NCBI GenBank assembly: GCA_900551505.1
Contig: URWK01000056.1
Location: forward strand, 1-7,904
Source of the DNA: an uncultured Ruminococcus sp.
Lineage (GTDB): Bacteria; Bacillota; Clostridia; Oscillospirales; Ruminococcaceae
Reading direction: 5' to 3'
DNA length: 7,904 bases
Each line of letters opens with the position of its first letter. Position 1 is the stretch's first letter. A program made the translations under genes and the position numbers. A model generated the notes under the pieces. It saw nothing but the letters and a program-made list of their open reading frames with translations, had not been told where the DNA came from and did no database searches. Shown here one piece after another: positions 1 to 5,285 of the stretch.

Positions 1-270
1 GAGATGAATCTGACACAGGCAGAGGTCGCAGATGCCCTGCACGTAACACCAGGATATATCAGCAACGTAGAGAACAATCGTACAGCAATGTCTCTTCGTA
101 TCCTGATCTACTATGCAAAGCTTATGAATACAACACTGGATTCTCTTGTTGGTTCTCTGGAGCCTGCTTATAAAGAGAACGCTCTGGACAATGAAGTTAT
201 GCATCTTGTAGCTCAGATGAATGATCTGGAAAAACAGAAATTAATCAATACATTACGAATCTGGATTTAA
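1..270 (+). CDS. XRE-family helix-turn-helix regulator, 3' part (5' end outside window)
   Basis: This is the C-terminal part of a Cro/C1 (XRE)-type DNA-binding protein. The reading frame is open to the left edge: a Glu codon precedes the first ATG at position 4. The residues LTQAEVADALHVTPGYISNVEN match the usual 'LTQ-ELA-LGVS-YIS-IE' helix-turn-helix core, and family members normally have about 10-15 residues before this point. The true start therefore probably lies upstream of the window, and the ATG at 4 is not a convincing start. After the HTH come a 'LRILIYYAKLMNTTLDSLVG' stretch, typical of the fifth helix of the fold, and a short acidic/helical tail of about 35 residues without a recognised ligand domain. 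It ends in TAA and is followed 20 bp later by a strong terminator, so it is the last gene of its transcript. Target and signal are unknown. Confidence 0.85.
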   Translation, partial: EMNLTQAEVADALHVTPGYISNVENNRTAMSLRILIYYAKLMNTTLDSLVGSLEPAYKENALDNEVMHLVAQMNDLEKQKLINTLRIWI

Positions 271-290
271 TTTATACTTATTGATTTTAT

Positions 291-343
291 AAGATGCCAG
301 AAATCTGTGTTTTTACCACGCAGATTAACCTGGCATCTTTTTT
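291..343 (+). terminator. Rho-independent terminator of the XRE gene
   Basis: A 10-bp perfect outer stem (AAGATGCCAG at 291-300 with CTGGCATCTT at 330-339) carries an inner 8-bp stem (302-309 with 319-326), a small internal bulge and a 9-nt loop. A run of six T (338-343) follows. The inner stem contains one pair that is U-G in plus-strand RNA but A-C in minus-strand RNA, which fits use in the plus direction. The convergent thrH gene ends 51 bp away, and the same hairpin read in reverse has only a weak T-rich tail, so any role as a bidirectional terminator is secondary. Confidence 0.9.
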
Positions 344-393
344 ATTGCAATAAGATAAATAATATATAAAACCAACCGGGTATTCTTATAAAT

Positions 394-996
394 TTATTTC
401 ATTGCTTCTTTAATCGCACTTAACAGTTCATCATATGTTTCATATGCAGGGAACTGCGGATAATCAGCCTTAATAGCATCTGTCGTTCTGAAAAGGAAAC
501 CTGCCTTGCTTGCCTGTATCATTCCGAGGTCGTTGAAGCTGTCGCCACTTGCGATAGTGTCATAGCCGATAGACTGAAGAGCCTTTACAGTGGTAAGCTT
601 CGACTGTTCGCAACGCATTTTGAAACCTGTAATTTCTCCGTTTTCGGCAACTTCAAGGCTGTTACAGAAAATTGTAGGCATTCCGAGTTTCTTCATAAGA
701 GGTGCGGCAAACTGTGTGAATGTATCGCTTATAATGATTACCTGACAGAGTGAACGGAGTTCGTCAAGAAATTCTTTTGCTCCCGGCATCGGGTCGATTT
801 TTGCGATAGTTTCCTGAATTTCTTTAAGTCCGAGTCCGTGTTCTTTGAGAACGCCTATACGCCAATTCATAAGTTTGTCGTAATCAGGTTCGTCACGGGT
901 AGTTCTTTTAAGTTCCGGAATACCGCTTGCTTCCGCAAACGCAATCCAGATTTCAGGTACAAGTACGCCTTCAAGGTCAAGACAAGTTATATACAT
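394..996 (-). CDS. thrH: ThrH-type HAD phosphatase (phosphoserine phosphatase / homoserine phosphotransferase)
   Basis: 200 residues, close to the ~205 of Pseudomonas ThrH, which it resembles along its whole length. Characterised ThrH dephosphorylates phosphoserine and can transfer the phosphate to homoserine, linking serine and threonine metabolism in the cytoplasm. HAD motif I is CLDLEGVLVPE with nucleophile Asp7 and Glu9 in the second acidic position, as in ThrH rather than the usual DxD. Motif II is Ser90 in IISDTF, the motif III lysine is probably Lys133, and motif IV is GDSFND (151-156). The conserved stretches 'EIWIAFAE', 'TTRD-PDYD-LM' and 'YPQFPA-TY' are family hallmarks. The ATG start has a GGAGG site at 1006-1010, 9 bases upstream, and a clear promoter of its own. 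It lies 95 bp downstream of scfB in the same direction with no hairpin between, so read-through from scfB is possible. The substrate in this organism is inferred only from the family. Confidence 0.9.
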   Translation of the reverse strand: MYITCLDLEGVLVPEIWIAFAEASGIPELKRTTRDEPDYDKLMNWRIGVLKEHGLGLKEIQETIAKIDPMPGAKEFLDELRSLCQVIIISDTFTQFAAPLMKKLGMPTIFCNSLEVAENGEITGFKMRCEQSKLTTVKALQSIGYDTIASGDSFNDLGMIQASKAGFLFRTTDAIKADYPQFPAYETYDELLSAIKEAMK

Positions 997-1030
997 ATTT
1001 GTATTCCTCCAAAAAATTTAGTCTGATTCA

Positions 1031-1059
1031 ATTATACTATATTTTTCGGCAATTGTAAA
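1031..1059 (-). promoter_or_regulatory. Sigma-A promoter for thrH
   Basis: Read on the minus strand, the -35 box is TTTACA (1054-1059) and the -10 box is TATAAT (1031-1036), separated by exactly 17 bases. Only one base of the -35 departs from consensus. The predicted transcript starts near 1024, about 28 bases before the thrH ATG, leaving room for the GGAGG site at 1006-1010. It sits in the 95-bp gap between scfB and thrH. Confidence 0.8.
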
Positions 1060-1091
1060 GGTTATAGCCCCTAAAACATTTTTATCGTGAT

Positions 1092-2477
1092 TTAGTCTTC
1101 TTCGTGTTCGGCAACTTTCAGCATAATTGCACATTCAAGTCTTTTCTTCTCAAGCTGACATGAAAGTCTGTGTGCATTGTGGATATCGCCCGAATACTGA
1201 TAATTGTTTGCATTGCAACCGCCACTGCAATAGAATTTTGCCCAGCATCTTCTGCAATCCGGCTTTGTGTAGATATGAGTCTTTGAAAATGCCTGCTTTA
1301 TTTCGTTGTTGAAAGTACCTTCATCAACGTTGCCCATCTTGTATTCGTCAATGCCTACGAACTGATGACATGGGTATATATCGCCGTCAGGTGTTATAGC
1401 AACGTATTCATTTCCGCAACCGCAACCACGAAGTCTTTTTATTGCACAAGGACCTTGGTCGAGGTCAATCATGAAGTGGAAGAAGTTAAATTTCTTGCCG
1501 GCTTTCCTGCTCTCCAGTATTCTCTTTGCAAGTCTTTCGTATTCCATGAAAATCTGCGGAAGTTCGCTTTCGGTAAGTGCATAAGGTTCTGAGCTGTCAC
1601 CTACTACAGGTTCAACTGAAATCTGGTCAAAACCTGCTTCATAAAGACTGAACACATCTTCCGAAAAGTCAAGATTATACTTTGTGAATGTGCCTCTTGC
1701 GTAATATTCTTTATCTCCACGTTCTTTAACAAGTTTCTGGAACTTAGGAAGAATTATATCATAACAGCCCTTTCCGCTTACGGTCTTTCTGAGCTTATCG
1801 GTAATTTCTTTTCTGCCGTCAATCGAAAGTACGACATTTGACATTTCCTTGTTTATGAAATCTATCTTGTCATCGGTAAGCAACATTCCGTTAGTTGTGA
1901 TTGTGAAACGAAATTTCTTGCCGTATTCTGCTTCCTTTGAACGTGCATATTCAACAATCTGCTTTACCACATCAAAGTTCATAAGCGGTTCTCCGCCGAA
2001 AAAGTCAAGTTCAAGGTTTTCTCTGTTTGTTGAACGTTCAAGCAGGAAGTCTATGGCTTTCTTACCTGTTTCAAATGTCATAAGTTTTCTGCCTTTGCCG
2101 AAATCTCCTGTTGACGCAAAGCAGTATTCACATCTCAGGTTACAGTCATGTGCGATATTAAGGCACATTGCCTTTATCGGTGAAGCTACTGACATTTCCG
2201 CAAACTTTTCGTAATCGTCACTTGAAAATAATATTCCTTCATCGTAAAGTTCCTTTATTTCCTTGTAACATGACTTTACTTCTTCCGGCTTGTAAAAAAT
2301 GTCCATAGCCTTTATAACTTCTTCACTGCATTCATCGTCAAAAGGCGGTTCAACGTGGTCAAGCAGGTCATAGGTAAGGTTGTCAACGACATGAACGCCA
2401 CCGCTGTTTACATCAAGAACGATATTGTACCCGTTAAGTTTGTACTTATGTATCATTCCGGTACTGTTGTTTTCCAT
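1092..2477 (-). CDS. scfB: SCIFF peptide maturase, radical SAM/SPASM thioether-forming enzyme
   Basis: 461 residues. This is the radical SAM partner of the SCIFF peptide encoded 145 bp upstream, of the CteB/Tte1186 type, which forms a thioether bond from a cysteine sulfur to a threonine alpha carbon in the precursor. Residues 1-90 fit the RiPP-recognition (PqqD-like) region. The radical SAM cluster motif is C112-x3-C116-x2-C119 (CNLRCEYC), followed by the 'FFGGEPLMN' segment (159-167) and 'TITTNG' (192-197). The SPASM region binds two auxiliary iron-sulfur clusters: C354 with C370 in a CX15C spacing containing Gly365, then C408-x2-C411-x5-C417-x3-C421 and C440, with C344 and C352 as further candidates. 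The length is normal and no key cysteine is missing. The ATG start has an AAGGAG site (GGAG 2488-2491) and a perfect promoter upstream. The reaction is known from homologues. The biological role of SCIFF is not. Confidence 0.95.
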   Translation of the reverse strand: MENNSTGMIHKYKLNGYNIVLDVNSGGVHVVDNLTYDLLDHVEPPFDDECSEEVIKAMDIFYKPEEVKSCYKEIKELYDEGILFSSDDYEKFAEMSVASPIKAMCLNIAHDCNLRCEYCFASTGDFGKGRKLMTFETGKKAIDFLLERSTNRENLELDFFGGEPLMNFDVVKQIVEYARSKEAEYGKKFRFTITTNGMLLTDDKIDFINKEMSNVVLSIDGRKEITDKLRKTVSGKGCYDIILPKFQKLVKERGDKEYYARGTFTKYNLDFSEDVFSLYEAGFDQISVEPVVGDSSEPYALTESELPQIFMEYERLAKRILESRKAGKKFNFFHFMIDLDQGPCAIKRLRGCGCGNEYVAITPDGDIYPCHQFVGIDEYKMGNVDEGTFNNEIKQAFSKTHIYTKPDCRRCWAKFYCSGGCNANNYQYSGDIHNAHRLSCQLEKKRLECAIMLKVAEHEED

Positions 2478-2519
2478 AATTTTAACTCTCCTTTAAGTTA
2501 TGTATATTCCTTTTTAAGA

Positions 2520-2548
2520 ATTATACAACATATCTCGCACACTGTCAA
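2520..2548 (-). promoter_or_regulatory. Perfect consensus sigma-A promoter for scfB
   Basis: On the minus strand the -35 is TTGACA (2543-2548) and the -10 is TATAAT (2520-2525), with a 17-base spacer: a match at all 12 consensus positions. The predicted start near 2513 gives a leader of about 35 bases carrying the ribosome site of scfB. The -35 box begins where the U-rich tail of the preceding terminator ends, so scfB is apparently transcribed independently of scfA. Confidence 0.88.
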
Positions 2549-2595
2549 ATAAAACAAATGAACCATGTCACCCGTTCAGACTGACACGATTCATT
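2547..2595 (-). terminator. Terminator/attenuator between scfA and scfB
   Basis: A 14-bp stem is formed by 2582-2595 with 2557-2570 around an 11-nt loop, followed in the minus-strand RNA by a U-rich tail (UUGUUUUAUUU, 2556-2546). All 14 positions pair in minus-strand RNA because two of them are G-U. In plus-strand RNA the same two positions would be A-C mismatches, which indicates selection for minus-strand transcription. It begins 28 bp after the scfA stop codon. The tail is U-rich but interrupted, so termination may be partial, letting some scfA transcripts continue into scfB. Confidence 0.8.
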
Positions 2596-2622
2596 CGCCC
2601 CAAAATATTTCTTGTTTTACAA

Positions 2623-2760
2623 TTATCTTTCGCACTTCTGGTTTGCTACTGTACAAGAAGTCTTGCAAGCAGACTGGCAAGAAGCCTGACATTTTCCACA
2701 ACCGCCCTTGTGAGCAGTTTCCTTGAGATTAGCCTTATTGATAGTTTTAATGTGTTTCAT
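2623..2760 (-). CDS. scfA: SCIFF: six-cysteine RiPP precursor peptide
   Basis: A 45-residue peptide that starts MKHIKTINKANLKET and ends TAA. It carries six cysteines at positions 21, 24, 28, 32, 36 and 43 within its last 25 residues, the defining pattern of SCIFF ('six cysteines in forty-five'). Residues 1-19 act as the leader. The core SCQSACKTSCTVANQ is close to that of other clostridial SCIFFs. In the characterised Clostridium thermocellum homologue (CteA) a thioether links Cys32 to Thr37, and both residues are present here at the same numbers. The ribosome site GGAGG (2769-2773) lies 8 bases before the ATG. It sits 53 bp behind the TIGR04086-type membrane protein gene and 145 bp before its maturase scfB. 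No strong separate promoter is visible, so transcription from the yajC promoter is the simplest reading. The mature product and its function are unknown. Confidence 0.96.
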   Translation of the reverse strand: MKHIKTINKANLKETAHKGGCGKCQASCQSACKTSCTVANQKCER

Positions 2761-2813
2761 AGTTTCTTCCTCCAAACAATAATTTTTTTATATCTTCAGC
2801 CCTGACTGAATTA

Positions 2814-3221
2814 TCAGAGCCATTTATAACTTGTTTTCCTGTTCACACCGTATATACCGCCTATGACCGAGGAAATAATTATTACGGACGGTTTCAGCAG
2901 TAACGAAATATTAAGTCCCTGCTTTATGAAAATCGCTGAAACAAAGTATATTGCAGTAATTATCAGACCGCATTCAAGACCTTTTTTTATTCCGTTCCTG
3001 TGACTGATACCTGCAAGAATTAGTGCCGATACAAATCCGCTTAGTCCTGCCGATACTAATGCAAACAGTGAATATATTTTCAAAGGTATGTCAGCCAATG
3101 TCATTATGAAAGAGAAAAACAGCATCACTATTATGAAAACCGCCATTCCCGCAAGAACTGAAAGAGCTGTTACAAAAATTCTGTTTTCCCAAAATGAAAT
3201 TTTCTGTCTTCTTCGTTTCAT
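2814..3221 (-). CDS. TIGR04086-type small membrane protein of the yajC-SCIFF locus
   Basis: 135 residues, very hydrophobic. After a basic start (MKRRRQK) there are four likely membrane helices at about 16-41, 49-72, 81-99 and 109-125, joined by short loops, with a polar tail NRKTSYKWL. The positive N-terminus suggests that it faces the cytoplasm. No catalytic motif is visible. Its size, layout and place between yajC and scfA match the uncharacterised TIGR04086 family, which from memory is largely confined to SCIFF-bearing Firmicutes. A role in export or in sensing of the SCIFF product is only a guess from position. I chose the ATG at 3221: a GTG nine bases upstream (3230) lies inside the Shine-Dalgarno sequence and cannot be the start. 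The gene ends TGA followed directly by TAA, showing that TGA works as a stop here. It starts 72 bp after yajC and ends 53 bp before scfA. Confidence 0.85.
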   Translation of the reverse strand: MKRRRQKISFWENRIFVTALSVLAGMAVFIIVMLFFSFIMTLADIPLKIYSLFALVSAGLSGFVSALILAGISHRNGIKKGLECGLIITAIYFVSAIFIKQGLNISLLLKPSVIIISSVIGGIYGVNRKTSYKWL

Positions 3222-3229
3222 ATATATCA

Positions 3230-3236
3230 CCTCCCC
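3230..3236 (-). promoter_or_regulatory. Ribosome site fixing the start of the TIGR04086-type gene
   Basis: On the minus strand GGGGAGG is followed by TGAT and the ATG at 3221, with 8 bases between GGAGG and the start. The in-frame GTG at 3228-3230 overlaps this site and is therefore excluded as a start, shortening the protein from 138 to 135 residues. Confidence 0.8.
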
Positions 3237-3293
3237 GAAACCTGTCAGAGAATATATATGAAAACGGGAATTTAATTATAACCTTTCCGGATA

Positions 3294-3698
3294 TTATTGT
3301 TTTTCTTTAGCCTGTTTGATTTCCTTAGACTTTTTATCCTTTGGTTCTTCGGATTTAACATTGTCATGAATGGTAAGGTTGTCCTGAATAGCCCATACTT
3401 TAATTCTCATACGGTTTTTGTTACCGCCTGTTTCAAGAAGAACAGTATCATCTTTCTTACTTACAACAATACCGACAATTCCTCCGACCGTCACGACTTC
3501 ATCGCCTACCTGAAGACTTTTTCTCATTTCCTGAGTTTCCTTATCTTTCTTTCTCTGAGGACGGATAAAGATAAAGTAAAAGAAAACAAAAAGCAACACA
3601 AGCGAACCCATTTGCATGAGCAATGCCATAGTCTGAGAAGACGCATCAGTAGCAGTTTCAGCTGTCGCAGTCAGAAGAGCAGGAATATTAAATGTCAA
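3294..3698 (-). CDS. yajC: YajC, Sec translocase accessory subunit
   Basis: 134 residues. YajC is a single-span membrane protein that associates with SecDF and the SecYEG channel. After a short N-terminal segment comes one membrane helix (about 30-45) running into FIFIRPQRKKDKE, the hallmark of YajC, then 'MRKSLQVGDEVVTVGGIVGIV' (58-78) of the small cytoplasmic domain. The last ~25 residues are a Lys/Glu-rich tail. The start is TTG at 3698, with GGAG at 3707-3710 placed 8 bases upstream. A longer in-frame reading to an ATG at 3800 is rejected because it adds a basic non-homologous stretch and runs through the promoter at 3751-3779. In many clostridia secD and secF are nearby. Here they are absent from the window and the SCIFF genes follow. 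Confidence 0.93.
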   Translation of the reverse strand: MTFNIPALLTATAETATDASSQTMALLMQMGSLVLLFVFFYFIFIRPQRKKDKETQEMRKSLQVGDEVVTVGGIVGIVVSKKDDTVLLETGGNKNRMRIKVWAIQDNLTIHDNVKSEEPKDKKSKEIKQAKEKQ

Positions 3699-3706
3699 AT
3701 CAGCCA

Positions 3707-3712
3707 CTCCTT
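3707..3712 (-). promoter_or_regulatory. Ribosome site selecting the TTG start of yajC
   Basis: On the minus strand AAGGAG (3707-3712) stands 8 bases before the TTG codon at 3698-3696. The GTG that overlaps its 3' end is too close to serve as the start. The next ATG downstream would remove the N-terminal segment of the protein and has no comparable site. Confidence 0.7.
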
Positions 3713-3750
3713 TTCTTTTATAAGTAATTCTTATTCTTTTGTAGGACTTT

Positions 3751-3779
3751 ATTATAACACACAAAGTTTCATTCTGCAA
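3751..3779 (-). promoter_or_regulatory. Sigma-A promoter of the yajC-SCIFF operon
   Basis: The minus strand shows TTGCAG (3774-3779, four of six -35 positions) and TATAAT (3751-3756) separated by 17 bases. The predicted start is near 3744, giving a leader of roughly 45 bases before the TTG start of yajC. It probably drives yajC, the TIGR04086-type gene and scfA, since no comparably good promoter was found before the latter two. Confidence 0.72.
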
Positions 3780-3788
3780 TACCCATTC

Positions 3789-3857
3789 AAAAAATTTCAC
3801 AATTAGCCTTATGAGTGGTAATTATTTTAATCGGAAAGCATAAACAGTTTGTGAAAT
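3789..3857 (-). terminator. Possible terminator of the glycosyl hydrolase transcript
   Basis: A 9-bp perfect inverted repeat, ATTTCACAA (minus strand, 3857-3849) and TTGTGAAAT (3802-3794), is followed directly by T in minus-strand RNA (six T in all from 3794 to 3789, the first being the last base of the stem). Position and tail suit a terminator for the hydrolase, whose stop codon is 8 bp upstream. The loop of 46 nt is unusually long and contains only a weak inner pairing, so this call is tentative. The alternative is an operator-like dyad upstream of the yajC promoter, which begins 10 bp further on. Confidence 0.35.
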
Positions 3858-3864
3858 ACTGTAA

Positions 3865-4854
3865 TTATTCAAAGGTTGAGGCGTAGCTGTATATTGAAAT
3901 CCCTGAAACATTCTCTGTAAGTTCCGCAAGTTTCTTCTGTCTGTCAAAAACATCATCATTTTCAATCCATTCATTAATTCCTTTCCCTGCCCATTCGTCA
4001 GGCTTCCCCTGTTTGTAAGTGCAAAGACCTACTACAAGTTTTACACTGTCATTTCCTTCAACCATACTGCTCCATCTGTTAAGTGTTTCTTCATAAGGGC
4101 ATAATTCATTGTCGAAGCCGTAATAAAGTTGCGGAACAATATAGTCACAATATCCTCTTTCGCTTGTCCATCTCCGGACATCTGCATATTGTGAAGTGTA
4201 ATTCATGTCAATGCTCCCTTGCGGACTTATTCCGAAAAGTATGTTTTTGTTTACGCCTTTCACCGTGTCATGAATTTTCTTAACCAGCTTACAGGAGTTT
4301 TCAAGCCTCCATTCTTCAAGGTTCGTTTCACCGCTTTTCTTAAACTCTACACTGTCAAAACTCTCATCTGTAGTAGGATAAAAATAATCATCAATATGGA
4401 TACCGTCAACCTTATAATTCTCAACAATTTCCTTTACCCCCTCCGCAATTAAATCTGTAGCTTCTTCACTTGCAGGATTCAGCCAGTAACGCCCGTCCAC
4501 CTGCTCAATATTTATGTTTTCGTCTGCCCAGTTTCTTATTTTATACTGTTCGGGAACATTTTTCATCTGTTCTGTGGTCTGACATCTTAAAGGATTTATC
4601 CAGGCGTGAACCGAAAGCCCTAAAGAATGTGCCGTTTCCGTCAGGACTTCCAGAACATCATATTCGCCCATGTATTCGGCTTTCGGATATACTTTTGAAT
4701 TATAATAAGCATCGCCGTTTGCACGGACATGAACGTAAACCGTATTCACGCCTGCCGTAACCGCATTGAGAAATCTTCTCTGCATCTCTTTACGGAACTG
4801 TTCTTCCGTCTTTCCGTCAAGCGTTTCCGCATAGTCCATAGCGGTAAACCACAT
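3865..4854 (-). CDS. Family-10-like glycosyl hydrolase (GHL10/DUF187) catalytic domain, cut from its N-terminus by an in-frame TGA
   Basis: 329 residues forming a TIM-barrel domain of the GHL10 (DUF187, YngK-like) family of putative extracellular glycosidases. The first strand is MWFTAMDY (1-8). Other family signatures are VHVRANGDAYYNSKVYP (41-57), HAWINPLR (83-90), WLNPASEEA (124-132), the acidic DGIHIDDYFYP (150-160) that probably carries catalytic carboxylates, FGISPQGS (207-214) and YIVPQLYYGF (238-247). The end GISIYSYASTFE looks complete. Substrate is unknown. The codon just before this ATG is TGA, and the 70 codons before that, in the same frame, encode a signal/anchor segment. The ancestral protein was therefore probably ~400 residues and exported. 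An AAAGG 9 bases before this ATG could allow reinitiation, but the product would lack an export signal. It could be a recent pseudogene, a sequencing error or a genuine two-part gene. Confidence 0.85.
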   Translation of the reverse strand: MWFTAMDYAETLDGKTEEQFRKEMQRRFLNAVTAGVNTVYVHVRANGDAYYNSKVYPKAEYMGEYDVLEVLTETAHSLGLSVHAWINPLRCQTTEQMKNVPEQYKIRNWADENINIEQVDGRYWLNPASEEATDLIAEGVKEIVENYKVDGIHIDDYFYPTTDESFDSVEFKKSGETNLEEWRLENSCKLVKKIHDTVKGVNKNILFGISPQGSIDMNYTSQYADVRRWTSERGYCDYIVPQLYYGFDNELCPYEETLNRWSSMVEGNDSVKLVVGLCTYKQGKPDEWAGKGINEWIENDDVFDRQKKLAELTENVSGISIYSYASTFE

Positions 4855-5067
4855 TCAGTTCTGCCTTTCAAAATTTATCGGATTGTACTTTTCATTGTTT
4901 CCCGTTGCGGTAATATTGTTCTCTGCATAATTTTTTTTAACTTCTTCTGTTCTACCGGTTTGTCCCCCCTCAAGAATTAAGTCACGCTGATTTTTTATTT
5001 CACCAAGGAACGCAACACCGAATACCATCACAATAAAAATTACTGTCAGCAACACCTTTTTTCGCAT
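4855..5067 (-). pseudogene. Signal-anchor and linker of the split GHL10 hydrolase, ended by TGA
   Basis: 70 residues. A basic start (MRKK) is followed by a hydrophobic helix (about 5-22, LLTVIFIVMVFGVAFLG) and then a polar, Asn/Glu-rich linker ending NPINFERQN. There is no lipobox cysteine, so it is either a Sec signal peptide or an uncleaved membrane anchor. The TGA at 4857-4855 is followed at once, in the same frame, by the ATG of the hydrolase domain. This is the arrangement expected if one codon (for example CGA, AGA or GGA) mutated to TGA in a single gene. The start is ATG at 5067, with AGGGTGAT at 5071-5078 as its ribosome site. A TTG at 5085 in the same frame would lie upstream of that site and is rejected. 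No clear promoter was found for it in the 218-bp gap to the divergent gene. Confidence 0.7.
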
Positions 5068-5127
5068 CTTATCACCCTGCTTCAACTTTTTTACTCAAAT
5101 GTTTTTTATTTTTTCCTGTACGCAATT

Positions 5128-5157
5128 TGTTCAAATCGTTAAATCTGTGTTTGAACA
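5128..5157. repeat. 8-bp inverted repeat in the divergent intergenic region, possible operator
   Basis: TGTTCAAA (5128-5135) and TTTGAACA (5150-5157) are perfect inverted copies with a 14-bp spacer, so the half-site centres are 22 bp apart, about two helical turns. They lie between the hydrolase gene (minus, starting at 5067) and the sensor gene (plus), just upstream of the sensor's likely promoter. No T-tract follows in either direction, so this is not a terminator. Binding by a dimeric regulator is an inference. Confidence 0.45.
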
Positions 5158-5167
5158 TCTGAAATAC

Positions 5168-5196
5168 TTCCATCGGATAACTTTTTGTGATATAAT
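5168..5196 (+). promoter_or_regulatory. Probable extended -10 promoter for the GGDEF/EAL sensor gene
   Basis: TATAAT at 5191-5196 is preceded by TGA (5188-5190), giving the extended -10 form TGnTATAAT. The -35 region TTCCAT (5168-5173) at 17 bases is poor, as is common with extended -10 promoters. The transcript would start near 5203 and have an ~83-base leader. A second TATAAT at 5241-5246 has neither a TGn nor a fair -35 and is less likely. No riboswitch-like fold was recognised in the leader. Confidence 0.55.
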
Positions 5197-5285
5197 AAAC
5201 TTAACACCATAGTATTCATCAAAGTTAATAAAAAGAACTGTATAATCATAAAAAAGAAACCCAATTATCAAAGGAGGGGCTTTCT

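Noticed and set aside
2795..2810. Small inverted repeat TTCAG/CTGAA upstream of scfA
   Set aside because: Only 5 bp with a 6-nt loop, followed on the minus strand by A rather than T. It is too weak to call an operator or terminator.
3231..3266. CCCG/CGGG pairing that might hide the ribosome site of the TIGR04086-type gene
   Set aside because: Only 4 bp around a ~27-nt AT-rich loop, so it is unlikely to be stable.
3275..3303. Internal promoter before the TIGR04086-type gene
   Set aside because: There is a good TATAAT at 3275-3280, but the -35 at 17 bases (AAAACA) matches only three of six positions and lies at the end of yajC. It is possible but not supported.
3699..3800. Longer YajC beginning at the ATG at 3800
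   Set aside because: It would read through the promoter boxes at 3751-3779, adds 34 residues unlike YajC, and the TTG at 3698 has a well-spaced ribosome site.
3297..3806. Long open frame on the plus strand opposite yajC
   Set aside because: It is the complement of a clear YajC gene, has no family features and no ribosome site, and its Phe/Ser-rich composition is that of an antisense shadow.
4855..4857. TGA as a selenocysteine or tryptophan codon in the hydrolase
   Set aside because: The sequence after TGA forms only a 4-bp stem (CCGC/GCGG) with no convincing SECIS, the family has no selenocysteine at this point, and TGA ends another gene in the window.
5197..5285. c-di-GMP riboswitch in the leader of the GGDEF/EAL gene
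   Set aside because: The ~83-base leader is A-rich and shows neither the conserved GEMM-type core nor a paired scaffold.
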